From: Gordonia amicalis NBRC 100051 = JCM 11271
Lineage (GTDB): Bacteria > Actinomycetota > Actinomycetes > Mycobacteriales > Mycobacteriaceae
Length of the DNA: 64,000 nt
Direction: 5' to 3'
NCBI RefSeq assembly: GCF_000332995.1
Contig: NZ_BANS01000017.1
Span: forward strand, 1 to 64,000
Shown: piece after piece, positions 11,394-21,923 of the stretch
Layout of the letters: each line of letters begins with the position of its first letter
How positions within the stretch are numbered: position 1 is the first letter of the stretch
Notes under the pieces: model-generated
Database searches by the model: none
Seen by the model: the letters and a program-made list of their open reading frames with translations, nothing else
Told to the model about the DNA's origin: nothing
Translations under genes and position numbers: made by a program

Positions 11394-12221
11394 CTAGCCG
11401 GCCTCCTCCGCGGCCGTCACGAAGTCGATGAGTTCCTCGACGGACCGCAGCAGATCCACCTCGAGGTCGCGATAACTGCTCACTCCGCCGAGCACCCGGC
11501 GCCATCCGTCTCGGGGGTCACCCCAGCCCAGCTCGGCGCACACGCCGGCCTTCCAGTCGGTGCCGCGCGGGATCTTCGGCCAGGCCGTGATCTTCACCGA
11601 CGCGGGCTTCACCGCCTCCCACACGTCGATGTAGGGATGGCCGCACACCAGCACGTGCTCGCCGACCTCGGCGGTGAGATGGGCTTCCTTCGAACCGGCG
11701 ACGAGATGGTCGACGAGGACCCCCGCGCGCCGGTGCGGGGCGGGCTGGAACTCGGCGAGCGCCTCTTCGAGGTTGTCGAGGCCGTCGAGGCTGACGACCA
11801 CCACGCCCTCGGCCCGCAGGTCGTCGCCCCACACTCGTTCGAGCAGGGTCGCGTCGTGCACGCCTTCGACGAAGATCCGGCTCGCCCGCGCGGTGCGGGC
11901 GCGGGTGCGGGGTGCGGCGCGCGAACCCGACGCCGTCGTCGCGGGCTTCTGGGGGCCGCGCGTGCGCGGGCGCACGAGGGTCACGGTACGGCCGTCGATG
12001 AGGAATGCGCCGGGGTTCATGAGGAACACACGGGTCCGGCCGTGCCGGTTCTCGAGGCGGACGAGGTCGCCGGCGTAGCTCTTCTCGAGACCGACGACGG
12101 CACCGCAGAATCCGGTGGCGGCGTCCTCGACCACGAGGTCACGGTCGGCGGCGACCTCCACCGGACGCGGCTTGGCCCGGCGTGGCTGGGACAGCACATC
12201 GCGTCCGTACCGGTCATCCAT
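11394..12221 (-). CDS. DUF3097 family protein, 275 aa
   Basis: This is a conserved actinobacterial protein of unknown function (DUF3097). It begins MDDRYGRDVL. A central segment reading IFVEGVHDATLLERVWGDDL (about residues 115-134) is followed by VLVDHLVAGSKE, which resembles a TOPRIM-like acidic core (E...D-x-D/H). That would suggest nucleic-acid handling, but it is an inference. The ATG at 12221 follows GGAGAGGTGG at a good distance; longer forms of the frame are antisense to the next gene. The gene is divergent from the one at 12341, with 119 bp between. The M. tuberculosis counterpart (Rv1486c, from memory) also lies beside the SPFH/NfeD pair. Confidence 0.85.
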   Translation of the reverse strand: MDDRYGRDVLSQPRRAKPRPVEVAADRDLVVEDAATGFCGAVVGLEKSYAGDLVRLENRHGRTRVFLMNPGAFLIDGRTVTLVRPRTRGPQKPATTASGSRAAPRTRARTARASRIFVEGVHDATLLERVWGDDLRAEGVVVVSLDGLDNLEEALAEFQPAPHRRAGVLVDHLVAGSKEAHLTAEVGEHVLVCGHPYIDVWEAVKPASVKITAWPKIPRGTDWKAGVCAELGWGDPRDGWRRVLGGVSSYRDLEVDLLRSVEELIDFVTAAEEAG

Positions 12222-12340
12222 CGCGTTCCACCTCTCCGGTCCCTGGACATCTGCGTCCAACACCGTATGCGCCCGGGACACCGGCAGCGGGTTGCCACGC
12301 CCGGCGACCGGGAGGGGGACGGCGGTATCGTTGTCTCCTG

Positions 12341-13189
12341 ATGAAACGCAGCGACATCCTCCCTCACATCGTCGCGTGGCCGACCTGCGCCCTCGGCGCC
12401 TGGGCGGCTGAGTGGCTGACCGGACGCTGCTCCCCCGACGACGTGATCGAGGCACTGGCCGAATCCGCCGACCGGCACGAGGTGCAGAGCGAACAGTCCA
12501 CGTCCGCAACGGAATCCGGCAGCAACATACACAACGGCAGCGGCGTACTCGACCTGCTGGGCTTGCTGAAGTCAGCCCGACGGTTGGCCGTGCGCCTGCC
12601 GTCCACCGGCGATCCGCAGGGCCTGCCACCGAATCCCGCGACGTCGAAGGCACTGATCACCGGCGAGGTTCTCCTGGTCGACGACTCGGACACGGCCGGC
12701 ACCCTCGCACTCGTCCCCGAGTTCTCCACCTTCGGCATCGATCCCCCGTACGTGACGTGCCGGTGGACGGTCTTCCGGTATGCGGATCGGCTGGACCTCG
12801 ACCATCTGGTGTCGTCCGGACCGTCTGCGGGTGACCTGGAATACGATCTGCGGCAAGCAGTCCGCGATGCGGCCATGATCATCGGCGGCCTCGGCGGACG
12901 CCGATCGCTCGACGCGGGCGACCTCCGCAAGGAGCTCGCGGTCCTCATCGCCCGGCATCGCGTCGCCCTGCCGCCGCATGCGCTCGACGCCCGCTCGACC
13001 CGCCTGATCGACACCGCCGCCCAGGTCGAGGCGATCGTCGACCTGGCCGGCACCCGCCGGGTGGAGATCGGGGACAGTGCGGGCCAATGGGATTCGGGTG
13101 ACTCCGCCCTGCGCGGGTTACAGACGCTCACGAGAACCGCACGCGCTGCCGCCGTCAATCACACGATCGGTGAACTACTCCGGCGCTGA
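12341..13189 (+). CDS. Conserved hypothetical protein, 282 aa
   Basis: No family was recognised. The protein is soluble, with no signal peptide or membrane helix. It starts MKRSDILPHIVAWP and contains LVPEFSTFGIDPPYVTCRW near residue 125. It ends in an Ala/Arg-rich helix (ARAAAVNHTIGELLRR). The ATG at 12341 follows TATCGT at nine bases, a possible short-leader promoter, while longer starts run antisense into the DUF3097 gene. The 3' end overlaps the convergent acyltransferase-like gene by 31 bp. Codon use looks like the core genome. Confidence 0.7.
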   Translation: MKRSDILPHIVAWPTCALGAWAAEWLTGRCSPDDVIEALAESADRHEVQSEQSTSATESGSNIHNGSGVLDLLGLLKSARRLAVRLPSTGDPQGLPPNPATSKALITGEVLLVDDSDTAGTLALVPEFSTFGIDPPYVTCRWTVFRYADRLDLDHLVSSGPSAGDLEYDLRQAVRDAAMIIGGLGGRRSLDAGDLRKELAVLIARHRVALPPHALDARSTRLIDTAAQVEAIVDLAGTRRVEIGDSAGQWDSGDSALRGLQTLTRTARAAAVNHTIGELLRR

Positions 13190-13856
13190 GCCGCGAGGTC
13201 CGGCCCTCTCGGGTCCGGCACCGGACCCGGCCTCGGCGGCCGCTCGGAGACGAGGCCGTACATGGTGATGCCGTTCCAGTCCTCGGCTGCGAACTCCGCG
13301 GCCCCCCACGCCAGCGCGTACCAGTCACGCAGCCGGGGAGATCCGGTCCAGGCGTAGTACGGCCGGGATGCCGCGGTACAAAATCGCTCCACCTCGCGCA
13401 TCATGGCGGTCAACACACGACCGCCGCGTTCCTCTGCCGCCACGATCCCGATCCGGAGGTTGACCGCGTCGTTCACCGGCGGCGCCATCTGCGGACTCCT
13501 CAGGAGTTCGGCGACGCATTCCCGTACTCCGGGAACAGTCGCCACCACTGCGAAATCGGCTGGGGTCAGCGGCGGCTTGCCCCCGGGTGACAGGTCGGTG
13601 TCGTGTGGCTGGAAGACCAGCATTCCGACGAGACGGCCGTCCCGCCGTGATCCGATCACACATCCCGCGTCCAGCAACGGCCGCAAGAGTATCTCTGCCA
13701 ACCATCTGCGCAGCGAAAGGTCGGCTATGCACTCACCGAGCAGCCAGCTGTACAGCGGGATCTCGTGCAGGGTGTCCGCGAGCAACTCGACCCCTGGCCG
13801 AGATCGTCGGCGTCGAGGATAATTGTTTCAATCCCCTCGAATTGTTCATCACTCAT
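13159..13856 (-). pseudogene. GNAT-like acyltransferase, frameshifted near its 5' end
   Basis: The intact part (13159-13785) encodes 208 residues that look like a GNAT-fold acyltransferase: GCVIGSRRDGRLVGMLVFQP near residue 42, AEERGGRVLTAMMREVERF near 115, then PYYAWTGSPRLRDWY. It has no usual start codon, only a TTG. A separate frame from the ATG at 13856 encodes MSDEQFEGIETIILDADD followed by LGQG. Adding one G to the GGGG tract at 13791-13794 (minus strand) joins the two as ...LGQG-VELLADTLHEIP..., giving a natural 232-residue protein. I therefore read it as one gene with a one-base deletion, either real or a sequencing slip in a homopolymer. The gene lies 96 bp downstream of a small peptide gene. 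Confidence 0.55.
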
Positions 13857-13907
13857 AGCAGGTCACAGCGCTTTGGAGACGACATCGAAAAAAATCAGTG
13901 GAAACAC

Positions 13908-13944
13908 CTCGGGTGGACCGCGTCATTGCCGCGGCCCACCCGAG
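13908..13944 (-). terminator. Strong hairpin with T-run between the peptide gene and the acyltransferase-like gene
   Basis: The two 15-bp arms (13908-13922 and 13930-13944) pair with one mismatch around a 7-nt loop. On the minus strand a run of seven T residues follows about 15 nt later (near 13887-13893). The layout resembles a weak intrinsic terminator or attenuator placed just after the peptide stop codon. Confidence 0.6.
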
Positions 13945-13952
13945 AAGGCTTC

Positions 13953-14060
13953 TCACACCGTCGGAGTCGTGTCGTCGCCACCCTCGATGGAACCGGTGAT
14001 CAGGGATTCCAGGATCGGTTCGAGGACTTCGGGACTGAGTTCGATGTAACCGTCTGCCAT
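13953..14060 (-). CDS. Small peptide gene, 35 aa, double-glycine-leader-like
   Basis: This short gene is not obvious in a long-ORF scan. The ATG at 14060 is preceded by a strong ribosome-binding site (GAGAGAGGAAAT, spacing about 5). The peptide begins MADGYIELSPEVLEPILESL and ends SIEGG-DDTTPTV. The stretch LSPEVL...IEGG resembles the LSxxEL...IxGG double-glycine leader consensus, which would leave a core of only seven residues; this is inference. It is acidic and contains no Cys or Lys. A hairpin follows the stop and an acyltransferase-like gene lies downstream. It could be a RiPP precursor, a signalling peptide or a leader peptide. No homologue is recognised. Confidence 0.5.
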   Translation of the reverse strand: MADGYIELSPEVLEPILESLITGSIEGGDDTTPTV

Positions 14061-14304
14061 TACAGATTTCCTCTCTCACAATCGCAACCCGGGACGGGAA
14101 GCTAAGTAAGCGAATGGCATTCTGCGGACGACGGGGCCACTTGTGCAGTCTCCCGTTATTCGATCGTTACCCGTGCAAACCATTTACGATTTGAGGGCGT
14201 TCGCTGCCCTTTAAGGATTCAAATCCGACAATATGTCTCAGAAATGCACTTAAACGGACGTCAATCAAGATGCATGATTTCGTCCCGGACTTATGGAGTC
14301 CCGG
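14061..14304 (-). other. AT-rich intergenic region upstream of the peptide gene
   Basis: This is 244 bp without a supported gene, clearly less GC-rich than the flanks. A weak imperfect hairpin just after the ferrochelatase stop (14285-14304, seven-base arms with one bulge) may terminate that operon. A second small inverted repeat (AGGGC/GCCCT, 14194-14210) lies in the middle. A TTGCAC element near 14177 could belong to the peptide promoter, but no convincing -10 partner was assigned. Confidence 0.4.
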
Positions 14305-15396
14305 TTATTGCCCGCCGGACGAGGTGGTCGGCCGCCGCGATGGGCGCGCGGCAGGCACGCAGCACCGGTCCCGGCACACCCGGCCGTTGTCGCCGCAGCC
14401 CATGGCGGCCAGGTCGCCACCGCCGGTGGCGTAGTTCTCCACGAGTTCGCCGATCATCTCGACGAACCGCGGGTCCGTACCGACGGTGTCGGCGCGGACG
14501 TACTGCATGCCGAGTCGTTGAGCCGTCTCGGCGGCCTCGTTGTCGAGGTCCCAGATCACCTCGAGGTGATCGGAGATGAATCCGACGGGATAGACCACGA
14601 CCCGTCGGACGCCCTGTGCCGCAAGATCTTCCAGGTGGTCACAGATGTCCGGTTCGAGCCACGGGATCTGCGGGGGTCCCGACCGCGACTGCCAGACCTG
14701 GTCGAAGTCGTCGACGCCGAGCGCGTCGGCGACGGCCCGCGACGCCGCCAGCACCTGGCGGGAGTACAGACCGCCACCCTCGGCGGCCGGCCCGGAGGCG
14801 GCGTCGGCCGAGTTCGGGACGGAGTGCGCGGTGAAGACCAGGCGCACCGGGTCGGCGGACTCACCGAGCGCCTCGATCCCCCGACGAACGGCATCTGCAC
14901 CGGCTGCGGTGAATGCGGGATGCGACCAGTACTGCGGCAGCTTGCGCAGCACCACAGCGCCCTCGCGTGTGGTGCTCGCGGGTTCGCGTTCGGCGAGCGC
15001 CGTCAGCGCGCGGTCGATGTCCTCGTGGTACTGACGGCATCCCGAGTAGCCGCCCCATGCGGACGTCGGGAAGACGAGGATCCGGCGATGCCCGGCCCGG
15101 TACATCTCGGCGAGGGTGTCCTCGGCCATCGGATGCCAGTTGCGGTTGCCGAAGTAGACCGGCAGGTCGAGACCGCGGCGTGCCAGTTCGGCGCGCAGGC
15201 CGTCGATCATGTCCAGGTTGAGCCGGTTGATCGGCGACACCCCACCGAAGTGCAGGTAGTGCTCGGCGACCGACTCCAGTCGCTCCCGTGGTATCCCCCG
15301 GCCCCTGGTCACGTTCTCCAGGAAGGGCATCACCTCGTCGGGCCCCTCGGGGCCACCGAAGGACAGGAACAGGACGGAATCGAAAGCGGTCTCCAC
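14305..15396 (-). CDS. hemH: Ferrochelatase (coproporphyrin-type of actinobacteria), 363 aa
   Basis: This enzyme inserts ferrous iron into the porphyrin; in Gram-positive actinobacteria the substrate is coproporphyrin III, so cpfC is the alternative name. Catalytic features are visible: VFTAHSVPNS with the metal-binding His near residue 190, and FISDHLEVIWDLD with the Glu near 280. Cysteines of a [2Fe-2S] cluster, typical of mycobacterial enzymes, are likely in GYSGCRQYHED and in the C-terminal CGDNGRVCRDRCC. The GTG at 15396 follows GGGGAGA; the longer open frame runs out of frame through inhA and fabG. It is the last gene of the fabG-inhA-hemH cluster, 17 bp after inhA. Confidence 0.95.
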   Translation of the reverse strand: METAFDSVLFLSFGGPEGPDEVMPFLENVTRGRGIPRERLESVAEHYLHFGGVSPINRLNLDMIDGLRAELARRGLDLPVYFGNRNWHPMAEDTLAEMYRAGHRRILVFPTSAWGGYSGCRQYHEDIDRALTALAEREPASTTREGAVVLRKLPQYWSHPAFTAAGADAVRRGIEALGESADPVRLVFTAHSVPNSADAASGPAAEGGGLYSRQVLAASRAVADALGVDDFDQVWQSRSGPPQIPWLEPDICDHLEDLAAQGVRRVVVYPVGFISDHLEVIWDLDNEAAETAQRLGMQYVRADTVGTDPRFVEMIGELVENYATGGGDLAAMGCGDNGRVCRDRCCVPAARPSRRPTTSSGGQ

Positions 15397-15413
15397 TGCG
15401 TGTCTCCCCAGGC

Positions 15414-16253
15414 TCACGACCCGGAGGTCATGCCCTCCGGGAACCAGGTGTTGTGGCTGGCGCCGCCGTCGACATAGACGATGGAGCCGGTCGTGCCCGG
15501 CAGCCAGTCGCTCAGCAACGCACAGACCGACTTCGCGACCACGGTCGGATCGTCGACGTCCCAGCCGATCGGCGAGGCACCGTCCCAGTACTCGTTGAGC
15601 ATGTTGAGCGGCTTGGCGTCGTCGGTCGCGGTGCCGGCGATGGCCTTGGCCGCGAGGGTCTTGATGGGTCCGGCGGCGACCAGGTTGGAGCGAATGTTCT
15701 TGGCGTTGCCCACCTCTCGCGCCACGTAGCGGTTCACCGACTCGAGGGCGGCCTTCGCGACGCCCATCCAGTTGTAGAACGGCATGGCGGTGCGCGGATC
15801 GAAGTCCATACCGACGATGGAGCCGCCCTCGTTCATGACGGGCAGCACGGCGCGGGCCAGCGACGCGTAGCTCCAGGCCGAGATCTCGAAGGCCTTCGCG
15901 GCGTCGGGACCGGGTCCCTCGAGGAACGGCTTGGCGTCCGGACCCATCAGGGTGCGCGGCGCGAACGCGATCGAGTGCATGACTCCGTCGACGCCCTGCG
16001 GGGCGATCTCGCGGATCTTGCCGGCGAGCGCCTCGAGGTCTTCCTCGTTGGTCACGTCGAGGCCGATGGCCGGCGGGACCTCCTTGGGCAGCCGCTTCGC
16101 GATCCGGTCGATCAGCCGTAGCCGCTCGGGGATGCCGGTGATGATCACCGTCGCGCCCTGCTCCTGCGCCATGGCGGCCGCGTGGAAGGCGATCGACGCA
16201 TCGGTGATGATGCCCGTGATGAGGACGGTCTTCCCGTCCAGGATTCCGCTCAC
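15414..16253 (-). CDS. inhA: Enoyl-ACP reductase InhA (FabI family), 279 aa
   Basis: InhA is the NADH-dependent enoyl-acyl carrier protein reductase of the FAS-II system that elongates meromycolic acid precursors. The cofactor strand reads [17 protein letters not shown] near residue 10. [15 protein letters not shown] (about 89-103) is the pocket region associated with isoniazid-NAD binding. The catalytic Tyr-x6-Lys is in [13 protein letters not shown] (about 157-169). The length is close to the 269 residues of the tuberculosis enzyme. It follows fabG after 69 bp and precedes hemH, the classic mycobacterial order. Confidence 0.97.
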   Translation of the reverse strand: MSGILDGKTVLITGIITDASIAFHAAAMAQEQGATVIITGIPERLRLIDRIAKRLPKEVPPAIGLDVTNEEDLEALAGKIREIAPQGVDGVMHSIAFAPRTLMGPDAKPFLEGPGPDAAKAFEISAWSYASLARAVLPVMNEGGSIVGMDFDPRTAMPFYNWMGVAKAALESVNRYVAREVGNAKNIRSNLVAAGPIKTLAAKAIAGTATDDAKPLNMLNEYWDGASPIGWDVDDPTVVAKSVCALLSDWLPGTTGSIVYVDGGASHNTWFPEGMTSGS

Positions 16254-16322
16254 GAAGATGTGCTCCTGAGATCGACGTTGATTGAGATGTGGTGTGGCCG
16301 GTGGCGGGTCTGACCCGGTGGG

Positions 16323-17063
<741 letters not shown>

Positions 17064-17145
17064 CTAACCTATCCGTTCTGTTGGGGGCGGCGTCGCGGTG
17101 GTCGGCGGATGTGGCACGCCAGTGGGTCGGACCAGCGGGTTCGGG

Positions 17146-18114
17146 TCAGGGCAGCCGGCGATTGATCGCCAGGGCTGCGAACGCCGAGACCAGCGCGAAC
17201 AACGTACCTGCGATGAGCCATGGCTTCGAATTGTCCCCCCGCCGGGTCTCGTAGCCGATCTCGTTCTGCAGTTTCTCGTACACCTTGTTGAGCTCGTCGA
17301 GGCTCGTCGCGGTGAAGAAGTCGCCGCCGGACAGGTTCGCGATCTTGCGGAGCGAATCGTCGTCGACGGGGACCGGCACCCGGTCGCCCTCTAGTTCGAC
17401 GGTGCCCGTCCGGGTTCCGAAGGAGATGGTGGAGACCGGGATCTTCTCCTCCTTGGCCTTGCGGGCCGCGGTGAAGCCGCCGCGGGGGTCGTCGGGATCG
17501 TCGGGCACGGTCTCCTTGCCGTCCGACAGGAGCACGATCCGCGCCGGCGGGGCCGCCTCACCACCGCCGAGGACGGCGTTGAGCGTGCTGATCTGCTGCA
17601 GTGCCGCGAAAATGCCCTCGCCGGTCGCCGTCTTGTCGTCGAGTCTCAGTTTGTCGACGGCGACCTTGGTCGCGTTGTGGTCGGGGGTCGGCGACACCAG
17701 ACTCGCCGCGGTCCCGGCGAAGGAGATCAGCCCGAGGTTGATGCCCTCGGTCAATTCGTCGGCGAACTTCTTCGCCGACTGCTGGGCGGCCCGGATGCGC
17801 GACGGCGCCACGTCGGTCGCGTTCATCGACCGGGACACGTCCATCACGAGGATCACCGTCGCCTTGTTGCGCGGGACCTTGCGGTCGGCCTGCGGACCCG
17901 ACAGCGCGACCGTCAGCAGGATCAGCGAGATGATCAGCAGCGCGATCGGCACATGGCGGAACCGGTTGCGGTCGGCGGGGGCGACGGATTTCAGGAGATC
18001 GAGGTTCGCGAAGGTCAGCGCCCGCTGCCGACGACGACGCAGCATGTACACGTACGCGGCGCCGAGTAGCGCCACGACGAGCAGCAGCAACAACCACCAG
18101 GGACTGGACAGCAT
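17146..18114 (-). CDS. VWA-domain membrane protein (BatA-like), 322 aa
   Basis: This is a membrane-anchored von Willebrand factor A protein of the MoxR/DUF58/VWA system. Two hydrophobic segments at the N-terminus (about 4-22 and 57-75) precede the VWA domain (about 90-280), with an intact MIDAS motif DVSRS in VMDVSRSMNATD. A third helix at about 298-316 ends the protein. Such proteins act with MoxR AAA+ ATPases in chaperone-like maturation of envelope or enzyme complexes. It corresponds to Rv1481 in the mycobacterial cluster as I recall it. Three bases separate it from the DUF58 stop. Confidence 0.9.
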   Translation of the reverse strand: MLSSPWWLLLLLVVALLGAAYVYMLRRRRQRALTFANLDLLKSVAPADRNRFRHVPIALLIISLILLTVALSGPQADRKVPRNKATVILVMDVSRSMNATDVAPSRIRAAQQSAKKFADELTEGINLGLISFAGTAASLVSPTPDHNATKVAVDKLRLDDKTATGEGIFAALQQISTLNAVLGGGEAAPPARIVLLSDGKETVPDDPDDPRGGFTAARKAKEEKIPVSTISFGTRTGTVELEGDRVPVPVDDDSLRKIANLSGGDFFTATSLDELNKVYEKLQNEIGYETRRGDNSKPWLIAGTLFALVSAFAALAINRRLP

Positions 18115-18117
18115 GGT

Positions 18118-19045
18118 CTACCCCACCCCGGCGGCGAGGCCGCGACGTCGCTGGGCGATGAACTTCACGGTGTCGGCGATCCACTCGCGGTCGGTGCGCA
18201 GCGTCAGCGTGGCGCCACCGCAGCTGCGCAGCGTCCGGTGCACGCGCTGCTGATGCGCGCGCGCGGCCGCGGCGAAGTCGCGTCGGAGGTCCTCGGTGAC
18301 CGTCACGTCGTGGATCTCCCCTGATTCGGCGTCGGCGAGGGTGACCTCGCCGATCGGCGGCAGTTCGAGGTCACGCGGGTCGAGGACCTCGACCGCGAGC
18401 AGCTCGTGGTGAGCGCCGATCGCGCGCAGTGATCGTTCCCAGTCGATCGGCCCGAGGAAGTCGCTGATCACGACCGCGAGACCCCGACGGCGCTGCGGTC
18501 GCCGCAGGGCCTCGATGCCGGCCTTGAGGTCTCCGCGGACACCGGGAGCACTCCGATGCGTCGTCGCGATCGCCTTGAGCAGGTTCTGTGCATGGGCGCG
18601 ACCGGCCCGCGCCGGTACCCGCACGAGGTCGTCGCCGGTCACGACGAGGGCGCCGTGACGGTTACCGCCGCCGGTGGTCAGGTGCACGATCGCGGCTGCC
18701 GCGGCCACCGCGAGGTCTCGTTTGGTGCAGCCGACGGTGCCGAAGTCGAGGCTCGCCGACGCGTCGACCACGAGCCAGGTCTCGAGCTCGCGGTCGGCGA
18801 TCATCTGGCGCACGTGCGGTTGGGTGGTCCGCGCGGTGACCGACCACTCCATGCGACGGACGTCGTCCCCCGGCTGGTAGGCGCGCGCCTCTCCCGGCTC
18901 CGAACCCGGTCCGGGGATGAGTCCGAGGTGCTCGCCCTGCAGCACACCGTCGAGCTTGCGGCGAACCGTGAGCTCCAACATCTTCAGAGCCGCGGTGAGC
19001 TGGGGCTCCTCGAGCAACCCGGCACCGAGGCTCGGCAGGTCCCGA

Positions 19046-19056
<11 letters not shown>
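18118..19056 (-). CDS. DUF58 domain protein, 312 aa
   Basis: This is the DUF58 partner of the adjacent MoxR ATPase. It has the family core GSEPGEARAYQPGDDVRRME (about residues 51-70) and then a VWA-like fold with VVDASASLDFGT near 95 and VVISDFLGPIDWE near 195. No membrane helix is seen, so it is probably cytoplasmic or peripheral. The ATG at 19056 lies inside the 3' end of moxR (11-bp overlap), so translation is coupled. Function is inferred only from association with MoxR. Confidence 0.9.
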
Positions 19057-20242
<1,186 letters not shown>

Positions 20243-20384
20243 CCCGTGCTCCTGTTCATCTGAACTCTGCTGCTCGCTGGTGAGGACACGTCGGGACCGA
20301 AGGCACTCCCGCGTGTTTGTGCCAGCCTAGCCGTGCGAACTGAAAAGCTGCCAAGAAGATCCACGGCTCGTCGGTCAGACGCAT

Positions 20385-21923
20385 TCAGAGCAGGCGGACC
20401 ACGTTCGGCATCGCGCCGTTGGTGCGCAGCGGCGACACCTTCACGACGGAACCGGACTGCGGGGCCTCGACCATCTTGTTGTCGCCCAGGTAGAGCGCGA
20501 CGTGCTGACTCGCGTTGGGACCGTAGAAGATCATGTCGCCGCGACGCATCTGCGAGAGCGGGAAGTGCGGACCCGAGGTGTACTGGTAGCCCGTGTAGTG
20601 CGGCAGTTCGATGCCCACGCCGCCGAAGGCGTACATCATCAGGCCCGAGCAGTCGAAACCGACCTTGCGGTAGTCGCCGTAGCTGTCGGCGACACCGCCG
20701 TCGCGGATGCCCTGCGTCGGACCGTTGGCGTCGCCACCACCCCAGGCGTAGGTGACGCCCAGCTGCGACAGAGCACGGTTGACGACGATCTCCACCGCCT
20801 GCGGGCCGCGCAGACCCGGGCGCACCATGCCGCCCGATCCGCCGCCGCCGCCACCGGAACCGCCGAACAGGGAGCCCAGGCTCCCCGAACCCAGCCGTGA
20901 GCTCAGGCTGTCGTTGCCGCTGCTGCCGGTGAGGTCCACGCCGCCGAGGCCGAGCTCGTTGAGGAGTTCGGACTGCGGGAGGCGCTGCTCCCCGATGATG
21001 CCCGAGAGCATCTGCGAACCCATGTCGAGACCGATGCCGAGAGCCGCCGAACCCACGTCGACCGCGATCTTCGCGGCGGCACGCGCGGCGATCGCGAGCA
21101 GCTCGTTGTCGGAGACGTTGGTGGTCGGCAGATCCGGGAGGGCGGCCGGGGCCGACGGGAAGAGGTCGGACAGCAGTTCACGGGTGGACGGCCCGGCGGC
21201 GTTCTTCTTCGGGACGTAGCCGCGGATCGAGTCGATCTTCTTCTGCACGCGGTCCCGCTTGGCGATCAGGGTCGCCTTGCGCTGCTGCTGATCGGTGATG
21301 GCGGTCCGGGCCTCGGCGACCGCGGTCAGTGCGTCGCGCTTTCGCTGTTCGGCGCTCTTCGCGGCGAACGACGCCTGCCGGCGGGTCGCCTCGACCGCGG
21401 CGAGGCGATTGGCCTTCTGGTTGCGGGCGACCTGCAGTCGACGGATGGTCTCCTGCTGCTTCTTGCCGACCTGGTCGAGCAGCTTCATCCGGTCCAGGAC
21501 GGCCTGCGGGTCCGGGGAGGCCACGTAGTTGGACATCGAACCCTGCTCGGCGCCCTGCTGGTAGGCGAGGCGGACGAAGCCGTCGAAGGCCTTCTGCGCC
21601 TCGACGACGGCCTGGCCGGCCCGGTCGAGTTCGGTGCGCGCACCGCGCGCGGCGACCGTGGCCAGTCGCCGCTGGGCGAGTGAGTTCTGGAAGTCGACGA
21701 TCGCGCGGTTGACGTTCTCCTGCCGCATCGCCAGGGCCTGGTCGAGGTCGACGATGTCCTGGTTGACCGACGCGATCTCGTTGATCAGCCCGGACACCGG
21801 CGACTCGGGCGCCTTCTTCGGGGTGGCGACCGCATGACCGGCGCCGACCGCACAGATGAGAACGGCAGCCATGGCCGCCGTGACGCGCGCCGGCCAGGAC
21901 GCACCTGTTCTTCCTCGCCTCAC
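20385..21923 (-). CDS. ripA: RipA-like NlpC/P60 peptidoglycan endopeptidase, 512 aa
   Basis: This is a secreted cell-wall hydrolase that cleaves the D-Glu-mDAP bond of peptidoglycan stems during septum splitting. A signal peptide (about 1-35, ending near GHAVA) precedes a long coiled coil (about 45-230) that resembles the autoinhibitory domain of RipA. A Gly/Ser-rich linker at about 355-375 joins the NlpC/P60 domain, with catalytic Cys in FDCSGLMMYAF and His in SQHVALYLG. The GTG at 21923 follows AGGAG. Only one such gene lies here, whereas M. tuberculosis has ripA and ripB in tandem at this position. Confidence 0.93.
   Translation of the reverse strand: MRRGRTGASWPARVTAAMAAVLICAVGAGHAVATPKKAPESPVSGLINEIASVNQDIVDLDQALAMRQENVNRAIVDFQNSLAQRRLATVAARGARTELDRAGQAVVEAQKAFDGFVRLAYQQGAEQGSMSNYVASPDPQAVLDRMKLLDQVGKKQQETIRRLQVARNQKANRLAAVEATRRQASFAAKSAEQRKRDALTAVAEARTAITDQQQRKATLIAKRDRVQKKIDSIRGYVPKKNAAGPSTRELLSDLFPSAPAALPDLPTTNVSDNELLAIAARAAAKIAVDVGSAALGIGLDMGSQMLSGIIGEQRLPQSELLNELGLGGVDLTGSSGNDSLSSRLGSGSLGSLFGGSGGGGGGSGGMVRPGLRGPQAVEIVVNRALSQLGVTYAWGGGDANGPTQGIRDGGVADSYGDYRKVGFDCSGLMMYAFGGVGIELPHYTGYQYTSGPHFPLSQMRRGDMIFYGPNASQHVALYLGDNKMVEAPQSGSVVKVSPLRTNGAMPNVVRLL

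Noticed and set aside
13953..14060. Peptide and GNAT-like pair considered as a toxin-antitoxin module
   Set aside because: GNAT toxins pair with ribbon-helix-helix antitoxins; this 35-aa acidic peptide has no such fold, and the two genes are separated by a hairpin.
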